Shown piece by piece: positions 8,845-19,228 of a stretch of 64,000 nt of DNA. How positions within the stretch are numbered: the stretch's first letter is position 1; each line of letters begins with the position of its first letter. The notes under the pieces are model-generated. The model had not been told where the DNA came from and searched no databases. It worked only from the letters and a program-made list of their open reading frames with translations. The stretch comes from Litoditis marina (lineage: Eukaryota > Nematoda > Chromadorea > Rhabditida > Rhabditidae), in assembly GCA_964036275.1 (NCBI GenBank), contig OZ038440.1, positions 2,170,001-2,234,000 of the forward strand, in the 5' to 3' direction. The translations under genes were made by a program, and so were the position numbers.

Positions 8845-10680
8845 TTAGCGAAAGAGTGCGAAAGATACCACTGATCGAAGTTCGGATTCTCCTGGAGCGG
8901 CATCTTGTTCGGAACACTGGAGACTGGAAGGCGACAGGGCTGGCGGGGAGGGAGAGGAGGGCAAAGACGAGTGATGGACGACGGAGTGTAGAGCCAAATC
9001 ATTGGGCAAAAAACTCTTTTTCAGAGTTGCGTAGCACTTGTTCTGAGTGCGTGCCTTTTCACGGCAATAGTTACGGTGTACAAGTTTCATGAGAGCAATT
9101 GCGAATTTCTCATTGAGGACTTCGTCAGAAATTTGAACATTGTTTTGAGCGTTTTTAGTGAATTTTCTGTTCGTAGGAAATTTCAAAAGTGGTTTTCCCG
9201 TTCTGTGGACCATATCATCCAGGTTGTCAATTTGAGATGTATACCTTCCGATTCTATCAAATTTAGATAGCCGTCTTTGATTTTTTATTTGCGAACTTTG
9301 ATGCATTATCTGCTTTTGATACACCTTGTACTCTGTTTTCTTGCTAGGAATACATAGTGAAATGTGGTGATTTTCTCCACAGTTTGAACATCTGGTGTTC
9401 GGACAGTCACTGCTTTTGTGTGACTTAGTCAAGCAGTTCCAACATAATTGTTTAGACTTTGCAATGTGTCTGCGTTGGGCTGGGTCGCAAATACGCTGGC
9501 ATTCCAGTGATGTGTGGTTGTTTTGATTGCATAAATTGCATCCATATTGCAGACATTCGAGCTCACTCGGTTTGTTTTGACCACTCAATTGTTGTTTTTC
9601 GTTTTCAATGTACTTGCAAATACTCAAATTACTTCTGATGAAATGTAGTAGTTCCTTCATGGTGAAGTCCAAATTTTCGTTGAAATGTTCAAAGCATTCT
9701 ACTTGGATGTTTTCGGAGAACTTGCTCAATATAACCTCTGACCATATTGGATCTTTGAACTGTGCCAGCTTTTCTCCGCTGCCTACCAACTGGTTAATTA
9801 TACATGTGACATTTCTCAGAATTTCTTCCCATTCTTGGAGATTATTTCCTGGTTTGATTGTTATTAGCTGTTGTGCCAGTTTTTGTTGCACTCGCCTAGG
9901 TCTATTGTAGTGTTCGTTCAAAACATTTATCATCCACTCGTAGTTTTCTGATGCTATTCGAATTCCTTTGAAGGTAGCAGCTGCGTCTTCGGTCAGACAA
10001 TCTTTGAGTAGAACTATTTTTTCGATGTTGCGCAAATCAGTTCTCTCGTGTACATTTGTGTTGAACAGTGTCCAAAATTCATCAAAATCTTCGATATTTC
10101 CCGAAAATTTGGTTAATTTGAATTCGGCAAAACCATTGAGGACGCTTGCATGTGGCTGGTTCGCTCTTTCTTTGTGCTCTGCCATCTGCTGGGACGCGCG
10201 CAAAAGGTCTTTCACTTTGTCCTGATTGGAGTCGTGAGCAACTTTATTGATCGAATGAAAGTTGGTATCTGATATTGAATTTAGCTCGTTGTCGATCTTT
10301 TGCAATTCAAATTTGACTTCTTCAACCGTCAGTTTGAGCTGTTTTAATAAACACTCAAATTGATCTCGTAAAACATACAGACTGCCTTCACGTTCCAATA
10401 TTTCTAATTCTTCCAGTATTTCGCGCGCTTCTTCTGATTGACGTTTTTGTAGGATTTCGTAGGCATTGAACATTAGCTGATCAAGCTGGTACCTAGAATC
10501 TTGCACGAAACGAATTGCTTCGAAGATGGGATACATATTGTATGTGCATAATCTACGCAATGTACCGTAGTTTCCTGTCGGATAACGTAATTTCTCAATT
10601 AGTTCTGAGTAGCTCTCGAGTCGAGCTGTTAGAGTATCTAATTGACTCTCTATGTCTGACCTTATTAGCGTCAACGACAT
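8845..10680 (-). CDS. gag: BEL/Pao Gag polyprotein
   Basis: 611 codons without a break. Residues 1-170 are rich in predicted helix (SLYVLRDQFECLLKQL). About 185-360 form the DUF1759-type capsid region (FAEFKLTKFSGNIEDFDEFW, ENYEWMINVLNEHYNRPRRV). About 385-450 hold zinc-knuckle motifs including CWNCLTKSHKSSDC and CSNCGENHHISLC. The C-terminal tail is Ser/Pro-rich and ends without entering a protease, about 140 bp from the 3' LTR, consistent with an internal deletion of pol. It would form the particle shell. Intactness fits the near-identical LTRs. Confidence 0.9.
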   Translation of the reverse strand: MSLTLIRSDIESQLDTLTARLESYSELIEKLRYPTGNYGTLRRLCTYNMYPIFEAIRFVQDSRYQLDQLMFNAYEILQKRQSEEAREILEELEILEREGSLYVLRDQFECLLKQLKLTVEEVKFELQKIDNELNSISDTNFHSINKVAHDSNQDKVKDLLRASQQMAEHKERANQPHASVLNGFAEFKLTKFSGNIEDFDEFWTLFNTNVHERTDLRNIEKIVLLKDCLTEDAAATFKGIRIASENYEWMINVLNEHYNRPRRVQQKLAQQLITIKPGNNLQEWEEILRNVTCIINQLVGSGEKLAQFKDPIWSEVILSKFSENIQVECFEHFNENLDFTMKELLHFIRSNLSICKYIENEKQQLSGQNKPSELECLQYGCNLCNQNNHTSLECQRICDPAQRRHIAKSKQLCWNCLTKSHKSSDCPNTRCSNCGENHHISLCIPSKKTEYKVYQKQIMHQSSQIKNQRRLSKFDRIGRYTSQIDNLDDMVHRTGKPLLKFPTNRKFTKNAQNNVQISDEVLNEKFAIALMKLVHRNYCREKARTQNKCYATLKKSFLPNDLALHSVVHHSSLPSSPSPPALSPSSLQCSEQDAAPGESELRSVVSFALFR

Positions 10681-10850
10681 GATAGCGGCTGTTCAAAGGG
10701 TTAGCCAGTCCGATGAGGGGAAATCTCAGAGCGGATAAGGTCTTAGGCACTAGAGGGGGCACTTAGGGCCTGCCTCGCCTTCTCCAACTCAGGGATACTA
10801 CCTTCCAAGTTAGAGCGACTCGTGTAGTTGAGCCGGCCTTTTGCACCAAA

Positions 10851-11083
10851 TGTACGGGATTCTATTGGTACCTTGAGTGTATGTGTACAGTTTGTGGTGG
10901 TTCAGTGGTTTGTATCAAGTTTATTGCTTCCAATATACAATAGTTGTGAGGTTAACTGACGCCCGGGAGGGTCGTACAGTCTTAGAGCGGTGAGAGGGGA
11001 ACTCTGCCCGCGTAGAGGCGGGGCATAGGAAACATACAAAATACGAGGCGAATAATAAACGATAAATGGTCGTGACCACGACA
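10851..11083 (-). repeat. LTR (5' in element orientation)
   Basis: 233 bp and the presumed promoter LTR for the minus-strand gag. Followed by GTGCG at 11084-11088, matching the left flank. Confidence 0.93.
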
Positions 11084-11179
11084 GTGCGCGGGTGAGAGAG
11101 TACACAAACGCTGGAGATTCCAGGGGTCGTAATAGTACAATCAAGAAAAAAAAATATATAAATGCTTCATACAATTGTA

Positions 11180-12222
11180 TCACAATAAAATAATATCAGA
11201 TTCGTTTTCCCAACTACTGAAAGAAGCTGGATAACCAAGCCACTTGACCAGTACTTCCGTCTTCCCTTTTCGTTTTCTTCTTTTCAATATCTTTTCCACT
11301 TTGTATACATTATCAGGATTACTGCATGAAACAACCTCGTGTTCATAAAATATACCGTCAATATTATCTCCATTCACATCTTTTAAATGATATACGGGTG
11401 GTGATCCTGGTAAACACTTTGCGATATAGAATTCTTCTTCACTCCATCCTTTTTCGTAGCCTTTTTGGAATGTTCGCCTTGCAGTGCTTATTCTAACCAT
11501 ATCGCCAATGACTAAACGACATTCTCTCTCTTTTGTCTCTCTTCCGCGCTCTTGCAGAAAATTACTAGTCACATCTACAGGACGTATGTTTATACTACGA
11601 TTTACGCTGTGGTTTATTCCACTCACAATATCAGATAAAACATCAATATACTTTCTTGTAGAATTGTGGTACATCTATTTCTCCAGTCTCGTCTTTAAAG
11701 TCCTATTCACACGTTCAACCATAGCGCATTTTAGCGGTGAATTTGTAGACAAATGCCTTATACTCTTCTCTTTAAACATACCGGATACTGTAGAATTATA
11801 AAACTCCTTCCCTTGATCAGTGAAGATATAAATTGGTGTGAACTTGTTTTTCTCAAAAATATCCTCAAAGGCCTTGCAAACCACAACACCCGCTTTTGAT
11901 TTGAGCGGTTTTACATACAACATACGCGAATAGACATCAATTACAGTGAGCAGAAATGTATGGCCTGCATTCTCTTTTTTATACGCCGCATAGTCACATA
12001 AGTCTGCTTGTAATGTAAAGAAACGACCACAACCGAACGTTTTCCTGCGTGGAAATCGGTGACGTACTTGTTTATGTAATGTATAAGCCGGTACAGACTT
12101 CAAGTATTTTTTTTTACATCTTTTATTTTAGCACCTTTCACAGAGCGAATAATATTATTTATTGAAGAAAAACTGGAGGGGTTTTTCGGGTTTAAATAGG
12201 CATCTTCTAAAAGTCTTTCCAT
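11180..12222 (-). pseudogene. Maverick rve integrase with chromodomain, broken
   Basis: The start is likely the ATG at 12222 (MERLLEDAYLNPKNPSSFSS). A length change in an A9 run near 12111-12119 shifts the frame, and an in-frame TAG lies at 11675-11677. The catalytic core still shows LQADLCDY (first Asp), FTDQGKEFYN (second Asp) and AMVERVNRTLK (Glu). Downstream come a region with RLVIGDMVRI and a C-terminal chromodomain (VEKILKRRKRKGKTEVLVKW, then SSWEN), the classic Polinton integrase layout. It would have inserted the element with the 6-bp duplication. It now cannot be made full length without recoding. Confidence 0.92.
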
Positions 12223-12232
12223 AGTCTGATAT

Positions 12233-12868
12233 TCAGCCGCTTTCTTCTTCTTCCGTTGCCAAACTGATATCTTGGAGTAGGTTTCCGATGACGAGGTGAT
12301 TTTTTTTAACGTCGTGAGCTATTCCGTCTAGTAGTTCATCAAAACGTTTTTCATTTGAAGTCGATGCTTTGGGACTATCTTTTTTCGGTAAAACGGCTTT
12401 ATTCATTACAATAGGGTCTGGAGGGGTAAGTTTAGGGGGTCCGGTAGATGCTTTAGGACTATCTTTTTTTGGTGAAACCGGTGTAGGCATTACAATAGGA
12501 GGTGGGGGTTCTTCGGTTTCCACCTTTCTCGGTTTCTGTAGTCCAGCTATATGCTTGGTATGATTGTAAAATTCCTCATATCCTAGTGGATAATGAGCGC
12601 CTTCTCTTTTTAATGCATAGTTTATAATGTCCGTCACATTTGTATTTGGAATAGTTCGCCCATCCAATACCATTTCATCCGCATTATTCCCGCGCACTGT
12701 TTTCACAATCCTATCTAATCTAGTACTTCTCACTGGTAGTTGAGGCACAATATCATTGCGGGTAGGAGGGAGAATTTGGAAAGTAGGTGGACTATCAAGT
12801 TCAGCGTTATAGTTACGAAGACGCGCCAAAAGATCCGCAAAAATGGATATTTTCTCATTATCCGACAC
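12233..12868 (-). CDS. Maverick conserved virion-type protein of unknown role
   Basis: 211 codons, ending 11 bases before the integrase start at 12222, so likely co-transcribed with it. Residues 55-110 hold an ordered block (LDGRTIPNTNVTDIINYALK, LGYEEFYNHTKHIAGL) of a kind I recall in other Polinton and adintovirus minor proteins. A Pro/Lys/Ser spacer contains two imperfect copies of P.KKDSPKAST. The C-terminus (FDELLDGIAHDVKKN) is predicted helical. No enzyme motif is seen. It is one of the few Maverick frames that stays open. Confidence 0.6.
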   Translation of the reverse strand: MSDNEKISIFADLLARLRNYNAELDSPPTFQILPPTRNDIVPQLPVRSTRLDRIVKTVRGNNADEMVLDGRTIPNTNVTDIINYALKREGAHYPLGYEEFYNHTKHIAGLQKPRKVETEEPPPPIVMPTPVSPKKDSPKASTGPPKLTPPDPIVMNKAVLPKKDSPKASTSNEKRFDELLDGIAHDVKKNHLVIGNLLQDISLATEEEESG

Positions 12869-13024
12869 TTTTTTTCTCTTTAAGCACTTCTTCCATTAAG
12901 GTTTGATATATTCGACGCTTCATCACTCTCAGTTATAGGTACTAGTTTGAATTTGTGATTTAGTCGCATTAGAGGTCAGATAGGGCTAGAACGGGCTGAA
13001 TTATTGATTTTCATTGAAAACTGG

Positions 13025-14050
13025 CTGCCCATGGCAAGCCATAAAAATGCCCATGGCATGCCTGCCAAAAAATTTCTGGCAATGCCTGGTGCATGCCATG
13101 GGCACACATGCCGGAAAAATGCCCGAAACATGCCACAAAGTGCATATGAGCAGTGGTCGCCCAAAACTGTTTTACTGAACGGTTGGTTTGTTTTCGAGAA
13201 CAATTCGAAAGACATTTTAATAAAATTTATGGAACCAATAAATATTATGAAAATCAAAACAATCAATACGGAGAAAAAACAAAAAAGAACATTCGAATAT
13301 AATATTCAAACTCACAAAGTATGGTACACAAATATAAACTTGGTTATCAGAAGGCACTATTAAGAATATTGGGAAAATTATACAATTAAACCCGAATATT
13401 GTAACATTACGTTGAATCGTGATGCAAATTAATCAAAGTCTTATGAAAACACTTGTTTAATGGGATGAAAAGCATAGAACAAGCAGAGAAATTGAGAGAA
13501 ATGTGAGATATACTAGATACACATAACAAGACCAAAGAAAACGAGCTATATGCTCAATAAATGTAACTTAGAACTAATAACGTGTATACGATAATACAAC
13601 AATACTGTCCTAGTAAAATGGATATATCTGAAAGGAAGTATCGTGTTAATGCGCAAGTGGTAAATACAGTGCGCATATGATTCAGTAACATGTTATTTAG
13701 TTCATTTCGAATTTCGATTAGAAGAGGCAGATAATATATAATACTGCAAATTACAACGAATCATATTCACTGAACAATGTGAATCAACTTATGGTCAGGC
13801 TGGCAGGCTTCCATCACAAATGGACACAAATTGCCTCGTCTCGTATTCTACACCAGTATTCATCAAATAGCTCAACCAAACACCAGCTAACCAGGATATA
13901 TTTCTGGTACCATATTTTGTGAATACATTACTCTGACTCTCCCCATATCAGCGAAAAGGAAGTTTTTGAACTAATCGGATTTCGGATGACCATTTTTTGG
14001 TGTGTTGGAACTGGGAGTACTTGGAACAGGCTCCGAGCGTCAAACCGTTC

Positions 14051-14092
<42 letters not shown>

Positions 14093-15537
14093 TCTATTCA
14101 TTTCTTCTCAATCGCTAACCACACTCAATAGTAAAACGTGAAAAAACAATGCTTCAGGCGATTGTGCCGCTGGAAAGCCAGCGCTCACCGATAAAGCCTC
14201 GTTCCCACATTTGTAACTAGCGAAGTCACGATAGTTCATCTTGAGACAAATAATATTATTCTTTATCTCGACTCACCTAGTTCGAAATTCCTCTAGAAAC
14301 GACGGCCAATACTGGATCCATGAGGAAGCAGCGAAAGCAGAGCTGCCCAGCAGCCCAGCACCAAAATACTATCAAGGAGTTATCTGCAATCAAAGCAAAT
14401 TAGAACGAATAACTTGTATAGGATATCATTTGCATTTCGTGAATTGATTATATTATTATGAAGCACGATATTTTATCCTAGCGCACAAATGATGTTGACT
14501 TGGATGATTAGATTTAGATATACAAAATAAAATTGATAGCATAATACTTAATACATAACAGTTTAGCAATTTGCTATATAGCGTAATTTATAAATTTATT
14601 GCTAGGGGAATGACGGCATCACCTCTCTGGTTCAGGTGACCGATTAGCCAATTCACACCCACTAGAACGACACCCAGGACCCAGCAAAATAGTCACCGCC
14701 GCAGAAAACAACTATCCACTACCAAGACAATTGGCTCGTTTTCAATGATATTCATGAAAATTCATTTGTTTGCATTAAAATGGGCCATGTCTCCCGAGTT
14801 TGTCGATGAAGGAACCATGCCACATCTGGTACAAGCTAGTTATGCCACATCTGGTACAGATTAGAATTAGAATGTCAAAGTAATGTAGCCTAAGTATTAC
14901 CTGATATCCGTTGATATCCTATATCACTTGACATTCATTGAGAATTGAGATTGTTGGCATGTTGGCGTTGGTGTCACGTGTTACTTCACCTTGACCATAG
15001 AAAATCCGATACCGGTGCCTCTGCCTCCCTGCCACTCTCGTTCTGCTGTAAAAAGAATAAGTCTGTCTGAGACGCTGAAAATAGTAGAAAAGTAAATGAG
15101 AATGTACCAACGGCTGTAACTCGGATAAAGAATCCGCACCAAAAAAGAATGAACAGCTGCAAATGATTAGAAAGAAATTCTGAAGAATTTGTTGCATGCA
15201 TTTGCAGTTCATGAAAGTATGTTTTACACTAAATTCTTCATGAAAGTATGTTTTACACTAAATGGCCCATTAACATCAACTTTCTAATGGAAACACACTT
15301 CAAATTAATCTAGCAGTCACCCAACAAAGAATCTTCAAAAAAAAAACAATGCAAAACACGCGAAAATACAGAATGAAAGAAAAATAGAATAAATTTCATA
15401 TGAAAACAAATTTTTATTGCCGTACGTGCGCGTCTGTAAGACGCCGTTAAACAGAGTACGCGGGGCATCGGATATGCGTTGGAAGTAATTTGCCCGAATA
15501 ATGCCACAAAATTTTCAACTTTATGGCTTGCCATGGG
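13025..15537. mobile_element. 2.5-kb inverted-repeat insertion of unknown class
   Basis: GCTGCCCATGGCAAGCCATAAA at the left end is repeated inverted at the right end (about 15516-15537). Inside the left end are further ATGCC/CATGGC motifs (13048-13140). The interior is AT-rich with a (TA)n run at 14055-14090, a 29-bp direct repeat (GTTCATGAAAGTATGTTTTA.. at about 15190-15260) and a TATGCCACATCTGGTACA duplication near 14815-14860. No convincing ORF is seen. The right end lies inside the small basic-protein gene. Target duplication not resolved. Confidence 0.55.
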
Positions 15538-15818
15538 CAGCAGATTCTCAGAGTTAGAGTGATGTGAGAGAGAGATCCCAGCTGTTTTCGGGCAATATCT
15601 GGATCGCGATTTTTCGAGATAGCAATTAGCTTGGGAATACTTTTGCCTAGAATAGCACGCTCTTTCGAAGACAGACGTACGACGGTGTTATTTAGGATAT
15701 TATAAATAATTTCCACTAAAAATCCAATCTGTGTATTAGACGCCTTTTCAAGAGTTTTCTTATTCTTTTTTAATTTAATTAAATACACAGCGTGAGCTTT
15801 AATACGACCACTCGGCAT
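15447..15818 (-). pseudogene. Maverick small basic virion protein, C-terminus replaced by insertion
   Basis: From the ATG at 15818 (MPSGRIKAHAVYLIKLKK) the frame encodes a Lys-rich helical protein with QIGFLVEIIYNILNNTVVRL and KERAILGKSIPKL. Small basic proteins with this N-I-L...VPL-type core are common in Polintons and adintoviruses and may condense DNA in the particle. After about codon 94 the frame enters the inverted-repeat insertion (CCPWQAIKL onward comes from its end), so the native C-terminus is lost. Upstream, 15819-15890 is three imperfect repeats of TCGAAAG.GGAAAATGACTTT. Confidence 0.6.
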
Positions 15819-15908
15819 AGAAGCGAAAGTGAAAAATGACTTTTCGAAAGTGGAAAATGACTTTCCCAAAGTGCAAAATGGCTTTCTCAATGCGGAAAAG
15901 AATGTATT

Positions 15909-16538
15909 TTACGAGCGTGGCACATATACAGTGGGGTATTGATCGGTGATACTACTAAGTAGTCTATGCTTGGGATTACAGTGAATATGGTTATTGATTA
16001 ATAAGTGGTTATAAGGCTCCGCCATTGCATCTTCATAGGCTTCCACTGCCGACTTCCATTGCTCGCCAAATAACTGAATCATCAAATTTCTCACTTGTAG
16101 TTTATCCGAATTTGTGCGGAGTAAAAACATAAAATTCGAATTGATCCGCGCTGTTCTACTGACATCAAAGGCATTATGGAACATAGTTATGAGTGCCAAG
16201 CCTAAATGGTGGGCATATAGACAAAATAAATCGTTCAGAATTTTCTTATTTTAAGCACTGCTATTCATGGTGGACTGTAAATCATCTAATACAAGTATAG
16301 ATCTTTTCCCTTTCTGTTCTTTAATCAGTTCCATATCGGGTACTCCCTCGTAAGCAAATATATTCTCTCCCTTTGGAATACCGTCATTTTGAATACCGTA
16401 GAACCAAAATACATTATCTATCGGTTCCTTGAAATATTCATGTCGGTTCTCGATAATTTTTCGCACCAAGGTAGATTTTCCTGACGAAGAGGATCCCACA
16501 ACACATATTTGGCAGGGTAGTTCAAATTGAAAGACCAT
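15909..16538 (-). pseudogene. Maverick packaging ATPase (FtsK/HerA type) with in-frame stop
   Basis: Residues 15-23 form Walker A (GSSSSGKST) and residues 80-86 Walker B (ILVLDDL). An in-frame TAA at 16251-16253 interrupts the gene, and the same frame continues through HHLGLALITMFHN, the sensor region, to the stop at 15909. The usual T-Q-N sensor is F-H-N here. Combined length near 210 codons is normal for Polinton ATPases, which pump DNA into capsids. It ends about 90 bp from the small basic-protein start and diverges from the penton-like gene at 16606. Confidence 0.9.
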
Positions 16539-16605
16539 CCTTCAAGAGCGATCACACTTAAATGACCTCATTAGTGAAGCTAATTTCTAGGAGCACGGTC
16601 GTATA

Positions 16606-17696
16606 ATGGATGACTTTTACATTACACTCATTTCCTCTGTCACATCTGACAGGAATAATACGTCTTCTCAATTCACAACTAGACTTCCCGAGACTTTGCA
16701 ATTACGGAAAGATAAACACGTAATTGGGGTTACCGAAATTGTATTTCCCAGGTCAATGCAAAATATGGGTAATGGAGGCTCGTACACCATTAAATTCGAA
16801 AACTACAAACCTCTGCAAATACATCTACCTAGAGGTCATTACGAGAATGAAGAACAACTTGCAAGTCTGCTTAACTCTAAAAAACGCGTGAAGAGAGATG
16901 AAAACCACTCGCTCATTAATCATGTGGACACTGCGGAAAACGATAATGGCACCCGTGATGTAGAAAAAGTAGAGAACATGACTAATACACCAGTCGAAGA
17001 AAGAGATATAATTGCGGACGAGTCGTTCAGGGTAAAAAGAGCGCAACAACAGTATACAGGCGAAACGGGAGTAAGTTTTTACTTTCATAGAGAGTCAAAG
17101 AAGTTCACTCTTTTCATTAATAACTCTGAAGTGAAAAGTGTTGTTGTTGATCCGGATTTGGCTTATTTTCTCGGTTTCGGTAAGAATGTTTTTTATGGAA
17201 CTACACAGGCTGATCATCGAATTGACTATTATATAGTGCGTGCCAAATTCATAAAATAGCCGCCTCATATGAGACTCGAACCTGGTTCAAAAGTTTGGGA
17301 GGCGCGAACGCTAACCACTACACCAACTGGGCTTATACGAGCAGCGCGGACGAATCGAGTATATGTGTTCTTACACAGCGCAAAGTGAGATATACAGTAC
17401 ACCGCCGCCTTTCTGTAAGCGACGACTATAACCAGCAGTCCCTTATTTATATCTACTCGGACATTGTGACCACAAGTATTGTCGGAAATACTAGAGCCAG
17501 TTTATTGCAGTGTTGTCCCGTTACCGGAGAGTATGGTGAGATGATAAGACACTCATTCTTTCCAGTACAGTATTTACCAGTTATGTATGAAACTATAGAC
17601 ACGATTAGTATACCAATTTTATCTGAGCAGGGAAAACCTGTCGAGTTTAGTGTTGGTAGTGTTGTGCTCACTCTGCACATCAGAACGAGATCATAA
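16606..17696 (+). pseudogene. Maverick penton-like minor capsid protein, split by an insertion
   Basis: The first part (16606 to about 17229) begins MDDFYITLISSVTSDRNNTS and contains FTTRLPETLQL and LAYFLGFG, both typical of Polinton penton or minor capsid proteins. A Lys/Asp-rich loop with KKRVKRDE lies between. A tRNA-containing repeat occupies about 17230-17430 and adds a stop at 17257-17259. The remainder, to 17696, resumes with YIYSDIVTTSIVGNT and ends with GSVVLTLHIRTRS. No other break is seen, so only the insertion disables the gene. The protein would form pentameric vertices of the capsid. Confidence 0.85.
17230..17430 (-). mobile_element. tRNA-containing short element inside the penton-like gene
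   Basis: On the minus strand it begins TATAGTCGTCGC, passes GTGAGATATACAGTAC-type sequence (as CTGTATATCTCACTTTG), then a tRNA-like part with GCCCAGTTGGTGTAGTGGTT (A-box) and GGTTCGAGTCT (B-box), and ends TTTGGCACGCACTATATA. The two termini are inverted repeats of each other. Relatives lie at 29650-29750, 51826-52010, 52486-52680 and 56235-56345. GACTAT occurs at both edges. Confidence 0.65.
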
Positions 17697-17865
17697 CTGC
17701 AAATTTATTTCTTGTATTTTTAAATTATATTCTTGTATTGTTATATTATTGTGTTGTGGAATTATATTGTGAATAATGAAAACAGTTTTTTTTAGGAAAC
17801 ACATGTTTATTAATTTACATACAGATCTTTATCATATTCAAAGTGACATTATTCGATTACACATG
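17697..17865. other. AT-rich spacer between convergent capsid genes
   Basis: No gene is seen. It holds repeated TTGTATTGTTATATTATTGTG-like sequence, shared 3' ends of the convergent penton-like and major capsid genes. Confidence 0.4.
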
Positions 17866-18416
17866 TCAAAGAATGGAGTCAATATGTGGGTTGCGATTTG
17901 AATCAATGGATAGGATTGAGTCGAATTCCCCTAGAACAACGGCGTATAATCCTCCTGCAGGAACAGCCTCTCTGAATTCCAACCGAATAGTTACATTTCC
18001 TTGTTTTATTAGATCAAAAAGATCAGGATCGTGTACTGTAGGACTTAGTTCGACCGAATAGATTGCCCAGCCGTTTTTGAACTTTTTCATCAATATATCA
18101 TTGCTTTCTCCACTGCGCGATAGCACTAATGATTCCATTGTTGAAATGTATGCTTGAGCGTGAATATCGTTCTTATAATCTAGATTCCAGGGTCGGCCAG
18201 GGTAGGTGTCACCTGAAATGTCCACGTTCAAGTTAGCAAGGTTAAAGTGTTGGAAATTGAATGGCGATTTCTTGTAACTACTATTGTATGCATCCGCACT
18301 AACCAGTCCAATAGTCACTCTTTTTGGACAATGCGTGGAAAATGCTACAAAGTGTGGTGAGTCCAGTCTTCCTTCAGCAACATAAACCGATCTCATCTGA
18401 ACAGAATTTAAAGGAT

Positions 18417-18946
18417 ATTCATGAAAAAGTGGGGGCCCAACGACTGTGAGATTTGTCTTCTTCTGTGCGCCCCTTAGACAGCTACACTCAAATGGAGCAG
18501 CTACTGCTACAAAAACCGAAAAATACTAATATACTCAAGTATAACTGTTTATTACAAACAAACAAAAGTCGTAAAATATCTTTTCAAACCTGTAAACTAG
18601 AATCTACAAATCACAGATGTTAACTCAACGTAGTCAACCATAGAGATCCTGGTTTTTACACAATGGTATGCATTTGTGGTCATTACTTCAACTCTAGATT
18701 ATATAACACTTCGCATATTATTCAACAGTTGTTCTTTCGTTCGCAGCTGTGATTTGTAGATTCTAGTTTACAGGTTTGAAAAGATATTTTACGACTTTTG
18801 TTTGTTTGTAATAAACAGTTATACTTGAGTATATTAGTATTTTTCGGTTTTTGTAGCAGTAGCTGCTCCATTTGAGTGTAGCTGTCTAAGGGGCGCACAG
18901 AAGAAGACAAATCTCACAGTCGTTGGGCCCCCACTTTTTCATGAAT
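18417..18946. mobile_element. foldback MITE with 200-bp inverted repeats
   Basis: 530 bp, with arms 18417-18616 and 18747-18946 almost perfectly inverted. Ends read ATTCATGAAAAAGTGGGGG, related to the MITE at 1498-1868. It sits at one side of the insertion in the capsid gene. Confidence 0.8.
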
Positions 18947-19022
18947 TTTTCTCTTTTTGTAAACATGCCGTAGGTATGTAGAGAGCTGTTTTGATCTGTA
19001 CCGTGCAGATAAAATTGTTTTC

Positions 19023-19214
19023 TTAAAGGGGGACAGAAAGGAAAGTTAATATGAAAGAGCTTATCAAGAGAAGCAGATAAGTATAACTTTTAGTTCAAAC
19101 TAACGAACCTAATTTGCATACGGTTGACACGTTTTTGCCTGTTTTGGCCCGCGCAACGTTATATTTAGGTACCCCGGGGTACCTAAACTAGCTTTCCTTT
19201 CTGTCCCCCTTTAA
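19023..19214. mobile_element. 192-bp MITE with TTAA-type ends
   Basis: TTAAAGGGGGACAGAAAGG (19023) is mirrored by CCTTTCTGTCCCCCTTTAA (ends 19214). The interior has a palindrome TAGGTACCCCGGGGTACCTA. TTAA at the borders suggests piggyBac-type mobilisation. Diverged relatives of its interior (AAACTAACGAACCTAATTTGC) occur at 50840-50945 (plus) and 54165-54240 (minus). Confidence 0.7.
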
Positions 19215-19228
19215 TGAACCACTTGTCA

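Larger units (their letters stand above)
8470..11083 (-). mobile_element. Gag-only BEL/Pao LTR retrotransposon nested in the Maverick
   Basis: Two 233-bp direct LTRs (8470-8702 and 10851-11083) differ at one position (8624 versus 11005) and are flanked by the 5-bp duplication GTGCG (8465-8469, 11084-11088). The LTRs begin TG and end CA. Reading on the minus strand, a primer-binding-type TGGTGCAAAAGG lies two bases after the 5' LTR (about 10848-10837). The 2.15-kb interior holds one gag ORF and no protease, reverse transcriptase, RNase H or integrase, so it must have moved using enzymes from elsewhere. One difference in 233 bp marks a very recent insertion. Confidence 0.93.
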
